From NCBI GenBank assembly GCA_031288765.1, contig JAITQV010000483.1, positions 1 to 24,419 of the forward strand: a DNA stretch of 24,419 bases, given 5' to 3'. Origin of the DNA: Planctomycetaceae bacterium. GTDB lineage: Bacteria; Planctomycetota; Planctomycetia; Pirellulales; Thermoguttaceae. Within the stretch, counting starts at the first letter, position 1. Each line of letters begins with the position of its first letter. Both the position numbers and the translations under genes were made by a program. The notes under the pieces were generated by a model. The model saw only the letters and a list, made by a program, of their open reading frames with translations, ran no database searches and was not told where the DNA came from. This document shows, one piece after another, positions 12,857 through 21,295 of the stretch.

Positions 12857-14464
12857 TTACATTCCCGCTGAATTTGTTGACGCAGCCTGATAATCGGTCA
12901 TCCATCTTTTAACCGCAGCAACAGCGGCATCACGAACAATCATTGATTTATCGTTCATCAAATGTTTCAGCGTTTCGATGGATTCCTTCGTTAAAATCGC
13001 CGATAACGCCGAAATCGCAGCACAACGAACATTGGCTTCATCATCTGTTTCCGCCAGTTCAATTAAACGTTTTATAAATTGAGAACTCAAACCTGTTGCA
13101 AAAGCGGCAAGACACGCCGAAAGACGCCGAACCGGAATCGGTGAAAAAAGATCGTCCCGAATCACCGTCAACGTATTCGGATCAACAAGGTAAACATAAT
13201 GCCCCATTGTTTTGGCGGATTCCGCAGTCATCTGGTTGATCCGCGAAGTAAAAGTTTCAATATGAAATTCCGGCGTTGTTTCGTAAATTGCCTTTCGGAT
13301 TTCCGTTTCCCGCCGATTGATTAACTGCTCGAATTGCGTACTCAATTCTTTCACTTGACGGGATTTGAGAATACGGAACACCATTGACGCCGTTTCGGCA
13401 TCGGAATTATTGACGAACTTAAGCAGCATCGCATTGACATCATCGCCGACCAAATTACGTACCGCAACCGCCGCAGCACGGCGCGATTCCACCGACGGAC
13501 GCTCAAAAAAGAAACGATAAAGAGCCACCATCTGGTATTTGGGAAAACTGCTCGCCTGTAACAACTGAACCGCACACGGTTCCAATCCCTCAATCAATTT
13601 CGGCAAATTGGGATTCTTGGGAGTAAACCAGGCAAAAGACCGAAACCTCCTCAACGCCTCCTGAAATTCGGGCGCCGGATTCATACCGACAAATTCCAAC
13701 ATTTTACGCACAAAGAACGGATCAGACCGCGTTGCCAAAATCTCGTCAATCACCGCAGGACTGTCCGGATCACAAAAATAGCTGAGCAACAGCCTGATAT
13801 AACTTCCGTGCTGACCGTTGAGAAGCAAGTCTGATATCCGCTTTCCCGCCGGAGAACGGTGATCGTTGGCAAGAGTTAACATCGTTGCAAAATCCTTTTT
13901 CGTAATAATCAAAAGACTCTGCAGCAATTCGTCAATCCCGTGAACCGCATAACGCTTAACCGGTCCGTCCAATTGCTCGATAAACCATTCGCGGCGTTTA
14001 TCGAAATTCCGGCGTTCGGACTCGGAAGTGTTGAGCAGGTCGGCATAAAACAATTCCGCAAGTTGGAGAACCATTGTTCTCGATTCTTGGGCGCGTTTTT
14101 CGTTGGTTCCTTCCAGATTGGCGAGAACGGACGGAAGCGTTTCGTAAAGTTTATGCTCCAGAATAACAGCCGCCGCCGCTTCATGGAGAACATCGTTCTC
14201 ATTCCTGAACGCCGTGTCCGTCAAACGGAAAAGACGATCCCGCTGCAAGGATTTTGTCTTCAACCAATAGTCTTTGTCCTGAATAAAACACTTGAACAAA
14301 TTCAAATAAATCTCAGCGTCTTTCCTAAGATAAAGACTGTCAAAAGCCAGTGTGCGAATACGATCAACCGAATGACCAAGAAGTTTCAAAAGAATTTCAT
14401 TGGATGCCGGATTCGGGGATTTACCGAGAAATCGAATCGTTTTTTCCTGAAATTGCGTTGTCAT
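12857..14464 (-). CDS. HEAT-repeat protein
   Basis: A 535-residue, almost all-helical soluble protein without signal peptide or membrane helix. HEAT-like helical pairs are clearest at the N-terminus (NEILLKLLGHSVDRIRTLAF, about 22-41), in the middle (VESRRAAAVAVRNLVGDDVN, about 330-350) and at the C-terminus (DDEANVRCAAISALSAIL and DKSMIVRDAAVAAVKRWM, about 467-520). The middle of the protein is diverged. Such solenoids act as scaffolds or adaptors; no catalytic motif is visible. It is the third gene of a minus-strand series (zincin, fba, this gene), but 265 nt separate it from fba, so it may have its own promoter. The function is not recognised. Confidence 0.8.
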   Translation of the reverse strand: MTTQFQEKTIRFLGKSPNPASNEILLKLLGHSVDRIRTLAFDSLYLRKDAEIYLNLFKCFIQDKDYWLKTKSLQRDRLFRLTDTAFRNENDVLHEAAAAVILEHKLYETLPSVLANLEGTNEKRAQESRTMVLQLAELFYADLLNTSESERRNFDKRREWFIEQLDGPVKRYAVHGIDELLQSLLIITKKDFATMLTLANDHRSPAGKRISDLLLNGQHGSYIRLLLSYFCDPDSPAVIDEILATRSDPFFVRKMLEFVGMNPAPEFQEALRRFRSFAWFTPKNPNLPKLIEGLEPCAVQLLQASSFPKYQMVALYRFFFERPSVESRRAAAVAVRNLVGDDVNAMLLKFVNNSDAETASMVFRILKSRQVKELSTQFEQLINRRETEIRKAIYETTPEFHIETFTSRINQMTAESAKTMGHYVYLVDPNTLTVIRDDLFSPIPVRRLSACLAAFATGLSSQFIKRLIELAETDDEANVRCAAISALSAILTKESIETLKHLMNDKSMIVRDAAVAAVKRWMTDYQAASTNSAGM

Positions 14465-14729
14465 GGAAATCTAATAAAACCGAAGTAAATAAAATCCGTC
14501 TGCTCTGTTTTTCGAACAATTCCAAGCGGAAACTGCAACTATTGAACCGTTTGGCTGTCGGACCGGAAAATCAATACTCTTAATTTTCCTAATATATCAG
14601 GCGGAATGCCCTATCGTCAGAAACTCCGCAGAGTCAGGATTACCGTTGCGGCAAACCGATAATCTTGTCCCTACGGAGTTCGGATAAACCGTCAAGGATC
14701 AATCAACACAACAAAACCGATCCCCAACA

Positions 14730-15749
14730 TCAATGTTTGCAACAGCAACACCCGCCGCCGGACTTTTTGCCGCTGTTCAACATCTCGCGAACACCGTCCA
14801 GTTGTCCGGCACTGCCGAGAACATTATTTTTGTGGATAATGTATTCGGCGTAGGCTTGGATGAAGATTTTCCCCGGCGGACGAAGGTCGAAATTCGCCGG
14901 ATCATCACGGAATTGTTCACGGTGAATCGCACACCAAACCAAACGACCGTCGGTATCGATATTGATTTTGGTAACGCCGAGTTTGGCGGCGGGGAGATAT
15001 TGTTTTTCATCGACACCGCTGGCGTCTTTAAGTTTTCCGCCGGCATTGTTAATACGTTCCACCCATTCGTGCGGAACACTGCTGCTGCCGTGCATTACCA
15101 GCGGGAAATTTTTGGGGATTGCCTTTTGAATTTTTTCCAGCACATCGAAATGCAAACCTTGCTTTCCGGTAAACTTGAAGGCTCCGTGTGAAGTTCCGAT
15201 GGCGACCGCCAAGGAATCAACACCGGTTTTTTCGATAAATTCGGCAGCCTGAGCGGGGTCGGTCAATTTGACACTTCCGACCACATCTTCTTCGACTCCG
15301 CCGAGTTGCCCAAGTTCCGCTTCAACAACAATATTTTTAGCGTGGGCTTTATCGACGATTTTTTTCGTGATTTCGACATTTTTAGCAAATTCCTCATGGG
15401 AAGCGTCGATCATCACGGAGCTGTAAAATCCGCTGTTGATACAATCGCAGCAAGCTTCTTCGGTGCCGTGGTCGAGGTGAACCGCGAAAATTGCTTCCGG
15501 GAAGACCTCGTCGGCAGCGCGAATCAATGCTTCGAGCATACGTTTATCGCTGTACGAGCGGGCGCCGCGAGAGATTTGGATGATAAACGGGGCGCTGTTG
15601 GTTTGGTCGACGGGGTCGTCGTTTTTCGCTTTTTTACCGAGGTTCCCGCGGAACAGACCGACGGTTTGCTCGAGGTTGTTGATGTTATACGCTCCGATGG
15701 CGTATTTTCCGTAAGCGTGTTGAAACAAATCTTTTGTAGTAACAATCAT
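14730..15749 (-). CDS. fba: Class II fructose-bisphosphate aldolase with a Cys4 tail
   Basis: A 339-residue zinc aldolase that interconverts fructose-1,6-bisphosphate with DHAP and glyceraldehyde-3-phosphate in glycolysis and gluconeogenesis. AVHLDHGT (89-96) carries catalytic D93 and zinc ligand H94. MIDASHEEF (113-121), VEAELGQLGG (142-151, E145), AIGTSHGAFKF (183-193, H188) and LVMHGSSSVP (217-226, H220) complete the metal and phosphate sites. GVTKINIDTDGRL (258-270) is the usual DHAP-binding block. Two oddities are an EACCDC cluster (98-103) and a C-terminus of GGGCCCCKH (331-339), which could bind metal or respond to redox state. A strong Shine-Dalgarno (AGGAG, complement of 15756-15760) lies 6 nt before the ATG. 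A sigma70-like promoter lies in the gap upstream. Confidence 0.93.
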   Translation of the reverse strand: MIVTTKDLFQHAYGKYAIGAYNINNLEQTVGLFRGNLGKKAKNDDPVDQTNSAPFIIQISRGARSYSDKRMLEALIRAADEVFPEAIFAVHLDHGTEEACCDCINSGFYSSVMIDASHEEFAKNVEITKKIVDKAHAKNIVVEAELGQLGGVEEDVVGSVKLTDPAQAAEFIEKTGVDSLAVAIGTSHGAFKFTGKQGLHFDVLEKIQKAIPKNFPLVMHGSSSVPHEWVERINNAGGKLKDASGVDEKQYLPAAKLGVTKINIDTDGRLVWCAIHREQFRDDPANFDLRPPGKIFIQAYAEYIIHKNNVLGSAGQLDGVREMLNSGKKSGGGCCCCKH

Positions 15750-15755
15750 ATAATT

Positions 15756-15823
15756 CTCCTAAGAGGTTGTAAGGGGGACAAAAGTTTCCGCATTATTATA
15801 TTGCAAGGGCGTAACAGAGTAAA
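15756..15823 (-). promoter_or_regulatory. Probable fba promoter and ribosome-binding site
   Basis: On the minus strand, TTTACT (complement of 15818-15823; 4 of 6 matches to TTGACA) and TATAAT (complement of 15795-15800; perfect) are separated by 17 nt, the optimal sigma70 spacing. AGGAG (complement of 15756-15760) precedes the ATG by 6 nt. The predicted leader is about 38-40 nt. This suggests that fba has its own promoter, independent of the zincin gene ending at 15840. Confidence 0.5.
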
Positions 15824-15839
15824 GCCCCTGCGATGCGGG

Positions 15840-16232
15840 TTATCCATAACCGAGTTGTTCGAGTTGATTTTCATTGAGACCGTGAAAGTGTCCTAATTCA
15901 TGGAGGATGGTGATGCGGATTTGCCGGCGGAGTTCTGATCGGTTGCAGGTTCCGTGTTCATTGGCGGCAAGGGCGTAAATTCCCCGCCGAAACAGGATAA
16001 TTGTATTGGGGGTTTGAGCCTGCCAATTGTATTTTTCGCCCAAGGGGATTCCGACAAAGCAGCCGCAGAGATCGGTGTTGGGTTTCATTTTTATATCCCG
16101 AACCAAATGGCGGGAAGGGCGGTCTTCGACGTGCAATGGAATTTCTTCGAGTAAATTTTTAACTTTTTTTGGGAGACGTTCGAGAACCCATTTGACTTGT
16201 TTATCGAAATAGGCGCGTTTGGAGGGAGTCAT
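15840..16232 (-). CDS. Zincin-like metallopeptidase (HExxHxxGxxE)
   Basis: A 130-residue small protein of the zincin-like metallopeptidase family (PF06262 type). The zinc site is LHELGHFHGLNE (110-121): H111, E112 and H115, with G118 and E121 giving the HExxHxxGxxE pattern. The preceding segment TIILFRRGIYALA (77-89) is the edge strand and loop usual in this family. There is no signal peptide, so it is probably cytosolic. The physiological substrate of these short proteins is not known. It is encoded 90 nt upstream of fba on the same strand, but the gap contains a good fba promoter, so co-transcription is not required. C56 and C58 (LCGCF) are unpaired with any known motif. Confidence 0.83.
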   Translation of the reverse strand: MTPSKRAYFDKQVKWVLERLPKKVKNLLEEIPLHVEDRPSRHLVRDIKMKPNTDLCGCFVGIPLGEKYNWQAQTPNTIILFRRGIYALAANEHGTCNRSELRRQIRITILHELGHFHGLNENQLEQLGYG

Positions 16233-16429
16233 GCAATTGGCAAACGGAGGTAATTGTCTTTATTTAATAAGTACGGAGAACAGCGGCGGGAAGTCTGCGG
16301 AAGGTGCGGATTTTCACTGATGCGGATTTTCGCCGGTGATATATTTTTTATCGACCCTATTGCACCGTTTTTAAAAAGACAAAACAAATAAAAATTGGGT
16401 CTTTATTTGGTCGTTTATTTTCAGTATTA

Positions 16430-16478
16430 ACACGGAATCTTAATTCTGCAAGAGGTGTGATGTGTATAATCGGCGGTA
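16430..16478 (+). repeat. Decayed fragment of the dispersed hairpin cassette (copy D)
   Basis: CACGGAATCTTAATTCTGCA followed by AGAGGTGTGATGTGTATAAT matches the middle of copies B and C (CGGAATCTTAACCCCGCAAG...GTGTGATGTGCATAA). Several changes weaken its GCAA hairpin, and the 3' stem is lost after CGGCGGTAAT. Confidence 0.65.
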
Positions 16479-16617
16479 ATTTGTGGGGAGTTGGCAGTGG
16501 AATAATGTGGGGGTGAAAAATTTTTCGCCTCTGCCGACAGCGGGATTTACGGTTTTTGGGATTGTAAATCAAAAGATCGGCGAACATTTGCCGACCTGCA
16601 TCGCAAAACAGATAAAA

Positions 16618-16914
16618 GTGTTAGCGAGTTTACCGGAGGTTTCGGCGAGTTTACCGGAGGTTTCGGCGAGTTCGCCGGAGGTCTTGGCGAGTTCGCCGGA
16701 GGTCTTGGCGAGTTCGCCGGAGGTCTTGGCGAGTTCGCCGGAGGTCTCGGCGAGTTCGCCGGAGGTCTCGGCGAGTTCGCCGGAGGTCTTGGCGAGTTCG
16801 CCGGAGGTCTCGGCGAGTTCGCCGGAGGTCTTGGCGAGTTCGCCGGAGGTCTTGGCAAGTTCGCCGGAGGTCTCGGCAAGTTCGCCGGAGGTCTCGGCGA
16901 GTTCGCCGGAGGAA
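16618..16914 (+). repeat. 21-nt minisatellite 2, 14 units, one hairpin per unit
   Basis: Fourteen units of the pattern TYGGCGAG + TTCGCCGGAGGTY, 21 nt each, the first two with TTTACC in place of TTCGCC. Most units contain CGGCG-AGTT-CGCCG, a 5-bp stem with a 4-nt loop (the TTGGCG variants keep four pairs plus a wobble). Variation is almost confined to one C/T position and a GCG/GCA change. It is translatable as SASSPEV or VLASSPE heptads in the plus frame and as proline- or arginine-rich repeats in minus frames, so coding potential is not informative. Confidence 0.93.
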
Positions 16915-16917
16915 ATT

Positions 16918-16948
16918 GGTAGATACCAAAAAAGAATTGGTACCTACC
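16918..16948. other. Long hairpin at the edge of minisatellite 2
   Basis: GGTAGATACCAA (16918-16929) pairs with TTGGTACCTACC (16937-16948) over 12 positions with one mismatch and a 7-nt loop. It lies 157 nt beyond the MCP stop on that gene's transcript side. No T-tract follows on either strand, so it is a structure rather than a clear terminator. Confidence 0.6.
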
Positions 16949-17105
16949 GGAAAGCAATTACTGTGTACCCCAAAGCGGTAATTTTTCTCAAATTGAGATT
17001 AAAAAAACATTCCGCTGAATAATTACCCAATAATTTCAGAGGGTTTAGAGATTGACGATTCTCCGTTATTAACTACTCCCTGCTAACTATTCACTAAAAA
17101 TAGAG

Positions 17106-19160
17106 TTAGGTTCGTAATTGGAATTGCGCGACCAACTGCTGCAACCGGCTTGCCATATCACTCATCTCATTGGCAGCACTCGCCGATTCTTCGGCAGCCG
17201 CCGTGTTTTGCTGTGTTACCGCATCAATTTGCTGAAGACCAATCGTTACCTGCGTAACTCCCTGAGCCTGTTCATTACTCGCTTCGGCAATCCCCGAAAC
17301 CAAACCGGTTGTTTGCCGAATCTGCTCAACTATCGTATTAAGAACTTCCGCTGTGTGTGTTGCCACTTCACCGCCCTTGTGAATTTCATTGCCGCTGGTT
17401 GAAATCAAATCGGTTGTTTCTCTTGCGGCTTTAGCACTTCGAGCGGCAAGATTTCGGACTTCCTCCGCCACAACCGCAAACCCCTTGCCGTGAACACCCG
17501 CCCGCGCCGCCTCCACCGCCGCATTCAACGCCAACAAATTCGTCTGGAACGCAATATCGTCAATCACTTTAACCACCCGCTGAATCTCATTCGAATTTTT
17601 AGTAATCCGGTTCATTGCCTCATTCATTTCTTTCATTGCGTTTTGACCGTCCGCTGCGGCGTGAGTTGCTTTTTGAGCGAGGTCGCGAGCCTCCGAAGCA
17701 CTTTGGGCGTTTGCTTTTGTTTGGCTGCTGATTTCACTCATGGACGCCGTGATTTCCTCAAGACTGGCTGCGGATTCCTGCGCCCCGCTGGACAAAGTCT
17801 GCGCGGCAGACGAAACCTCTCCGGCTCCGGTCGTTACCTGCTTAACACTTTCATCGATTTGCAGAAGAGTGCTGTTGACCTGACTCAACATCTTGGCAAG
17901 ATTCAAATTCATCGAATCCAGCTCGCTCTTTTCCTTAACATCAACCCGCCAATTCCCGTCCGCCAATGCAGTTGCCATTGTGTCAATCGTTTTGTAATCA
18001 TTCAGCACCGAATTTCCTACATGCGCCATTCCGCCGATTTCGTCTTGCCGGTTTAGCAATTCATGCGGAATTTCCACATTCAAATCGCCTTCCAAAACAA
18101 CTTTTTTAAGTGTTTCCATTACTTTTGAAAGTCCGGTTGTAATATTCCGGCTCAGAACAAAACTGAAAACAAGACCAAGAACAAACGCAAAAAACGACGT
18201 AACCGGAATAACCGCCAACATAAACCGGCATGTACTTACCGAATCACTCTGAATTTGCTCAACCTGTTTGGTCAGGCGTGTGGTGATGTCGTTTCTGAAT
18301 GTTTCCATATCGGTGATTTTTTTTGCTTGTTCGGCATCAATATCACTTTGTTCTTTAAGATAATTAACATTGTTTGCGAAAATTGTTTCCCACTCTTTAA
18401 GCACCGTATCAATTTCTGCGGCGGCGGTTTTACCGGCGTCGGTGGTTAATTCGGATTTGACGATTTTCAGTTCGGCACGCAAGTCCGCCAAATTCTTGTT
18501 AATATTTTCCGTAATAGCGGTTTTGTTTTTGGGGTCTATTTCCGAAAGATATTGATAAAAGAAACGGCGAAGTCTTGCGAAGGTGGTGGAGGAATGATTG
18601 ATTTGTTTTAATTGGATGGATCGTTTTTCGGAAAAATAAAGATGTTGATCGATTTCTTTTGCTTCTTCGGGCGTTTTCATGGCGTTTTCAATCAGATCGG
18701 AGAGTGCGGTCAAATTTTGGCTGATGGAGTTGGCATGTTCTTTTAAAATGTCAACTTCTTTCACGCGATTATCTTCAACCACATACCAACGTTCGTCCAG
18801 ATCGGCAAATCCTTTGTAAGCGGTTACGAGGTTATCGAGAATTTCCTGTTCTTCGTTTTGGAGGAGCGGTTTTGTTTCTTTGGCGATATCCTGAAGTTTT
18901 TGATCATATTCTTTTCGGTTTTCGGAATATTTTCTATCGCGATAGATGATGCCGTTAAGAGCGGCAATCTGTGCATGGAACATCGTATTGCGAATTTCGA
19001 CGATTCGCTGTTGGATGTTTTCCATGTTAATGACATTGTGGGTGGCGTCGGCGCTGCGGGACAATCCCCAGTAACCGCAAAATGCAACCAACAGCAACAA
19101 CAATAAAACAAACAAAAATCCTGCAAACAGTTTTTTTTCTATTTTGAATTTGTTCAACAT
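17106..19160 (-). CDS. Methyl-accepting chemotaxis protein
   Basis: A 684-residue transmembrane chemoreceptor. TM1 is at about 10-31 (LFAGFLFVLLLLLLVAFCGY). A helical periplasmic ligand-binding region occupies about 32-310, and TM2 is at about 313-337 (MLAVIPVTSFFAFVLGLVFS). A HAMP-like linker follows from about 338, with a second HAMP-like segment to about 430. The long coiled-coil signalling domain covers about 440-680; its hairpin tip (DDIAFQTNLLALNAAVEAAR, 534-553, then GFAVVAEEVRNLAARS) contacts CheA and CheW. Glu/Gln pairs such as QESAASLEEI fit methylation sites. There is no C-terminal CheR-tethering pentapeptide. GGAG (complement of 19168-19171) lies 7 nt upstream of the ATG. The ligand cannot be deduced. 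No che genes are nearby. Confidence 0.95.
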   Translation of the reverse strand: MLNKFKIEKKLFAGFLFVLLLLLLVAFCGYWGLSRSADATHNVINMENIQQRIVEIRNTMFHAQIAALNGIIYRDRKYSENRKEYDQKLQDIAKETKPLLQNEEQEILDNLVTAYKGFADLDERWYVVEDNRVKEVDILKEHANSISQNLTALSDLIENAMKTPEEAKEIDQHLYFSEKRSIQLKQINHSSTTFARLRRFFYQYLSEIDPKNKTAITENINKNLADLRAELKIVKSELTTDAGKTAAAEIDTVLKEWETIFANNVNYLKEQSDIDAEQAKKITDMETFRNDITTRLTKQVEQIQSDSVSTCRFMLAVIPVTSFFAFVLGLVFSFVLSRNITTGLSKVMETLKKVVLEGDLNVEIPHELLNRQDEIGGMAHVGNSVLNDYKTIDTMATALADGNWRVDVKEKSELDSMNLNLAKMLSQVNSTLLQIDESVKQVTTGAGEVSSAAQTLSSGAQESAASLEEITASMSEISSQTKANAQSASEARDLAQKATHAAADGQNAMKEMNEAMNRITKNSNEIQRVVKVIDDIAFQTNLLALNAAVEAARAGVHGKGFAVVAEEVRNLAARSAKAARETTDLISTSGNEIHKGGEVATHTAEVLNTIVEQIRQTTGLVSGIAEASNEQAQGVTQVTIGLQQIDAVTQQNTAAAEESASAANEMSDMASRLQQLVAQFQLRT

Positions 19161-19253
19161 AATTCTACTCCGTGTTTTTTATGGGGGAAAACGACAGTAA
19201 TGATTTTAGTGTAATGTTTCCGGTGTAATGGTTCTAAGGATTTTCAAAAACAG

Positions 19254-19283
19254 TAATACGGTAATAATACGGTAATAATACTG
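19254..19283. repeat. 11-nt tandem repeat, three units
   Basis: TAATACGG recurs at 19254 and 19265, and as TAATACTG at 19276, an exact 11-nt step (unit TAATACGGTAA). It lies about 95 nt upstream of the MCP start. Confidence 0.9.
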
Positions 19284-19464
19284 TCCGAATTTTGATTTTC
19301 CTTTCAATTGGAGATTAGTATAATTTATTTTAATCCCAATTACCAGAATGGTAAGGTTAAAAATTAAAAAAATTTTTCCGAAGATTACCGGTTATACGTA
19401 TTTTTTTAATGATTGGTTGGATTATTTGGTTTTGGAGTATTTTTTATGTCCTGATGAAGCCAAC

Positions 19465-19504
19465 GCGGTGGCGGGTGAAAATCCTTCGGCGAGCGGTTGC
19501 CAAT
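19465..19504 (-). repeat. Fragment of dispersed hairpin cassette (copy E)
   Basis: GCGGGTGAAAATCCTTCGGC followed by GAGCGGTTGCC matches the blocks at 2626-2658 and 6811-6846. It has no GCAN hairpin next to it. Strand is arbitrary. Confidence 0.6.
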
Positions 19505-19570
19505 CTGATGATTAACAATTCACAATATTGTCTAAGTCTTGATTTTCAACCGTAAACAAGGTATAAGTAA

Positions 19571-19708
19571 ATGAAACAATTTGGTTGGATTTGTGTTATC
19601 ATGTTGGGAATGATATTGGTCGATTTTATTTTTATTCCTGCGAATTTCGCGGACGAAACTCGCGGACGAAATAATCAGACAAAACAATCGGGCGAAATAA
19701 TCGGTTGA
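19571..19708 (+). CDS. Possible small exported peptide (45 aa)
   Basis: A short ORF starts at ATG 19571 with AAGG 9 nt upstream (19558-19561) and ends in TGA at 19706-19708, 36 nt before the likely miaB ATG. The translation begins MKQFGWICVIMLGMILVDFI, then FIPANFADE, which looks like a signal peptide with cleavage near NFA. A short polar tail (TRGRNNQTKQSGEIIG) follows. A 13-nt duplication (TCGCGGACGAAA at 19647 and 19660) lies within it. A mature peptide of about 18 residues would be unusual. It could be a decayed gene start, or chance. No homologue is recognised. Confidence 0.35.
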   Translation: MKQFGWICVIMLGMILVDFIFIPANFADETRGRNNQTKQSGEIIG

Positions 19709-19744
19709 ATCATTGCCGAAAATTTATTGGTTGCGGAACATTTT

Positions 19745-21181
19745 ATGCAGAAGTTTTATATTGAGACGGTGGGATGTCAGATGAATGTTTTGGACAGCGA
19801 ATTGGTTTACTCCGGTTTGGTTCAATCCGGTTTGGTTCCGGCAACAGACCGCCGCAATGCCGACATCATTCTGTTCAACACGTGCAGCATACGGCAACAC
19901 GCCGAAGATAAAATCTACAGCGCATTGGGAAGATTAAAACATTGGAAAGTATTGAAACCTTATGGGGTTCTCGGCGTGATTGGCTGCATGGCTCAGAAAG
20001 ATCAGAACATCATTTTTCAACGTGCGCCTCATGTTGATCTTGTTGTGGGTCCCGGTCAATTGGAACTGCTTCCCGAAACGGTTCACCAGCTTCTTGACGA
20101 AAAGTTACAGCGAACCTCCGAACCAAACCTTGTTGGTCGGGGAGAGGAATCCGGCAAAAAACTTTTGGTCAGTCTGAAACGCCGTGAACACCGTCATGCT
20201 GAAGTTGCGGGCAGTTTCCGTCTTTTCGATCCGGTTCGGAACCCCGAAGCACGGCTCAACCGTTTTCAGGCGATGGTTCGTATCATGTTCGGTTGTGATA
20301 AATTCTGCACGTACTGTATTGTTCCGTCGGTTCGGGGACCGGAGCAAAGCCGTCCGCCGCAGGAAATTCTTGACGAGGTACGGAGATTGGTTGGTCAGGG
20401 GGTGGTGGAGATCACATTGATTGGTCAGGCGGTTAATTCGTACTGTTATAAAGCGGGCGGAAAAACGGTATTGCTTTCGGATATTCTTTATTTGGTTTCG
20501 GCGGTTGAGGGGTTACGGCGGCTCTGTTTTGTGACGAATTATCCTCGCGGAATGGGGGAGGATTTACTTTGGGCGGTGCGGGATTTGCCGAAGGTTGCGG
20601 GGCATCTTCATGTTCCGGCTCAAAGCGGTTCGGACGGGGTGCTTGGGCGGATGAAAAGGAACTACTCCGCAACCGAATACCGCGAACTCGTAAACCGTAT
20701 CTATTCAACCATTCCCAACGCCTCTATAACCAGCGATTTTATTGTCGGGTTTTGCGGGGAGACGGACGGCGAGTTTTTGCAGACGGTTGAATTGGTGGAA
20801 GGCAGCCGGTTCAGGAACAGTTTTATTTTCAAATACAGTGAGCGACCCGGTACAAAATCGGCGGAACTTTATTCCGATGATGTTCCCGAGCCGGTTAAGA
20901 AGATGCGGAATCGTGTATTGCTGGCTATTCAGGACAAAATTTCGCTTGAGCAGAACCGGCAATTTATTGGTAAAACGGCGGAGATTCTTGTGGAGGGGAT
21001 AAGCAGGCAATTTGAAAACGGCGGGGTTCAGCTTTCCGGTCGTACTTCGTGTGGTCGGATAGTTGTTTTTGATGCGCCGGACGACCGCCTCACCGGTCAA
21101 TTCCTGAAATTGAATATTTATGATGCGGCTCCGTTTACGTTGTTTGGACGGCAACCCGAACCGGTTTTTCACGGGAAATAA
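19745..21181 (+). CDS. miaB: tRNA-2-methylthio-N6-dimethylallyladenosine synthase MiaB
   Basis: A radical-SAM methylthiotransferase that adds the 2-methylthio group to i6A37 of tRNAs. The ATG at 19745 gives 478 residues beginning MQKFYIETVGCQMN, the usual MiaB start; an in-frame TTG at 19727 would add six residues and is less likely. The N-terminal UPF0004 domain holds cluster cysteines C11 (GCQMN), C47 (NTCSIR) and C81 (GCMAQ). The radical-SAM motif is CDKFCTYC (C183, C187, C190) followed by IVPSVRGPEQSR. Further blocks are GQAVNSY and HVPAQSGSDGVLGRMKRNYS. A C-terminal TRAM domain covers about 410-470. The length is slightly above average, with an extra charged insert (LVGRGEESGKKLLVSLKRRE) before the radical-SAM domain. 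No miaA is nearby. Confidence 0.94.
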   Translation: MQKFYIETVGCQMNVLDSELVYSGLVQSGLVPATDRRNADIILFNTCSIRQHAEDKIYSALGRLKHWKVLKPYGVLGVIGCMAQKDQNIIFQRAPHVDLVVGPGQLELLPETVHQLLDEKLQRTSEPNLVGRGEESGKKLLVSLKRREHRHAEVAGSFRLFDPVRNPEARLNRFQAMVRIMFGCDKFCTYCIVPSVRGPEQSRPPQEILDEVRRLVGQGVVEITLIGQAVNSYCYKAGGKTVLLSDILYLVSAVEGLRRLCFVTNYPRGMGEDLLWAVRDLPKVAGHLHVPAQSGSDGVLGRMKRNYSATEYRELVNRIYSTIPNASITSDFIVGFCGETDGEFLQTVELVEGSRFRNSFIFKYSERPGTKSAELYSDDVPEPVKKMRNRVLLAIQDKISLEQNRQFIGKTAEILVEGISRQFENGGVQLSGRTSCGRIVVFDAPDDRLTGQFLKLNIYDAAPFTLFGRQPEPVFHGK

Positions 21182-21295
21182 ACGCAAAAAAGTCAAAACC
21201 CGTCAATTAACCGCCCGAAAAGCGGTTGTCTGCCTTTTCCTTACAAAACCGCAGAAAACCAACCATGAAACCCCAAAAATATCAAAAAATGTCAT

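Larger units (their letters stand above)
16233..17105. other. 873-nt gene-free spacer with cassette fragment and minisatellite 2
   Basis: Between the zincin and MCP genes lie a short direct repeat (TGCGGATTTTC twice, about 16307-16331), a decayed cassette fragment (16430-16478), the 21-nt minisatellite 2 (16618-16914), a 12-bp hairpin (16918-16948), a solo MITE-end sequence (16999-17020) and a low-complexity TTAACTA-type stretch (about 17070-17096). An open frame from a GTG at 16483 crosses the minisatellite, but two minus-strand frames are open across it too, so none is accepted as a gene. Confidence 0.65.
19161..19570. other. Gene-free spacer upstream of the MCP gene
   Basis: This AT-rich spacer holds a three-unit 11-nt tandem repeat (19254-19283), a cassette fragment (19465-19504) and no credible ORF before 19571. 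It must contain the MCP promoter, which was not resolved. Confidence 0.55.

Noticed and set aside
16483..17022. 179-codon ORF with ASSPEVL heptads
   Set aside because: GTG start without ribosome-binding site; two minus-strand frames are equally open. The repeat shows hairpin structure rather than codon-type variation.
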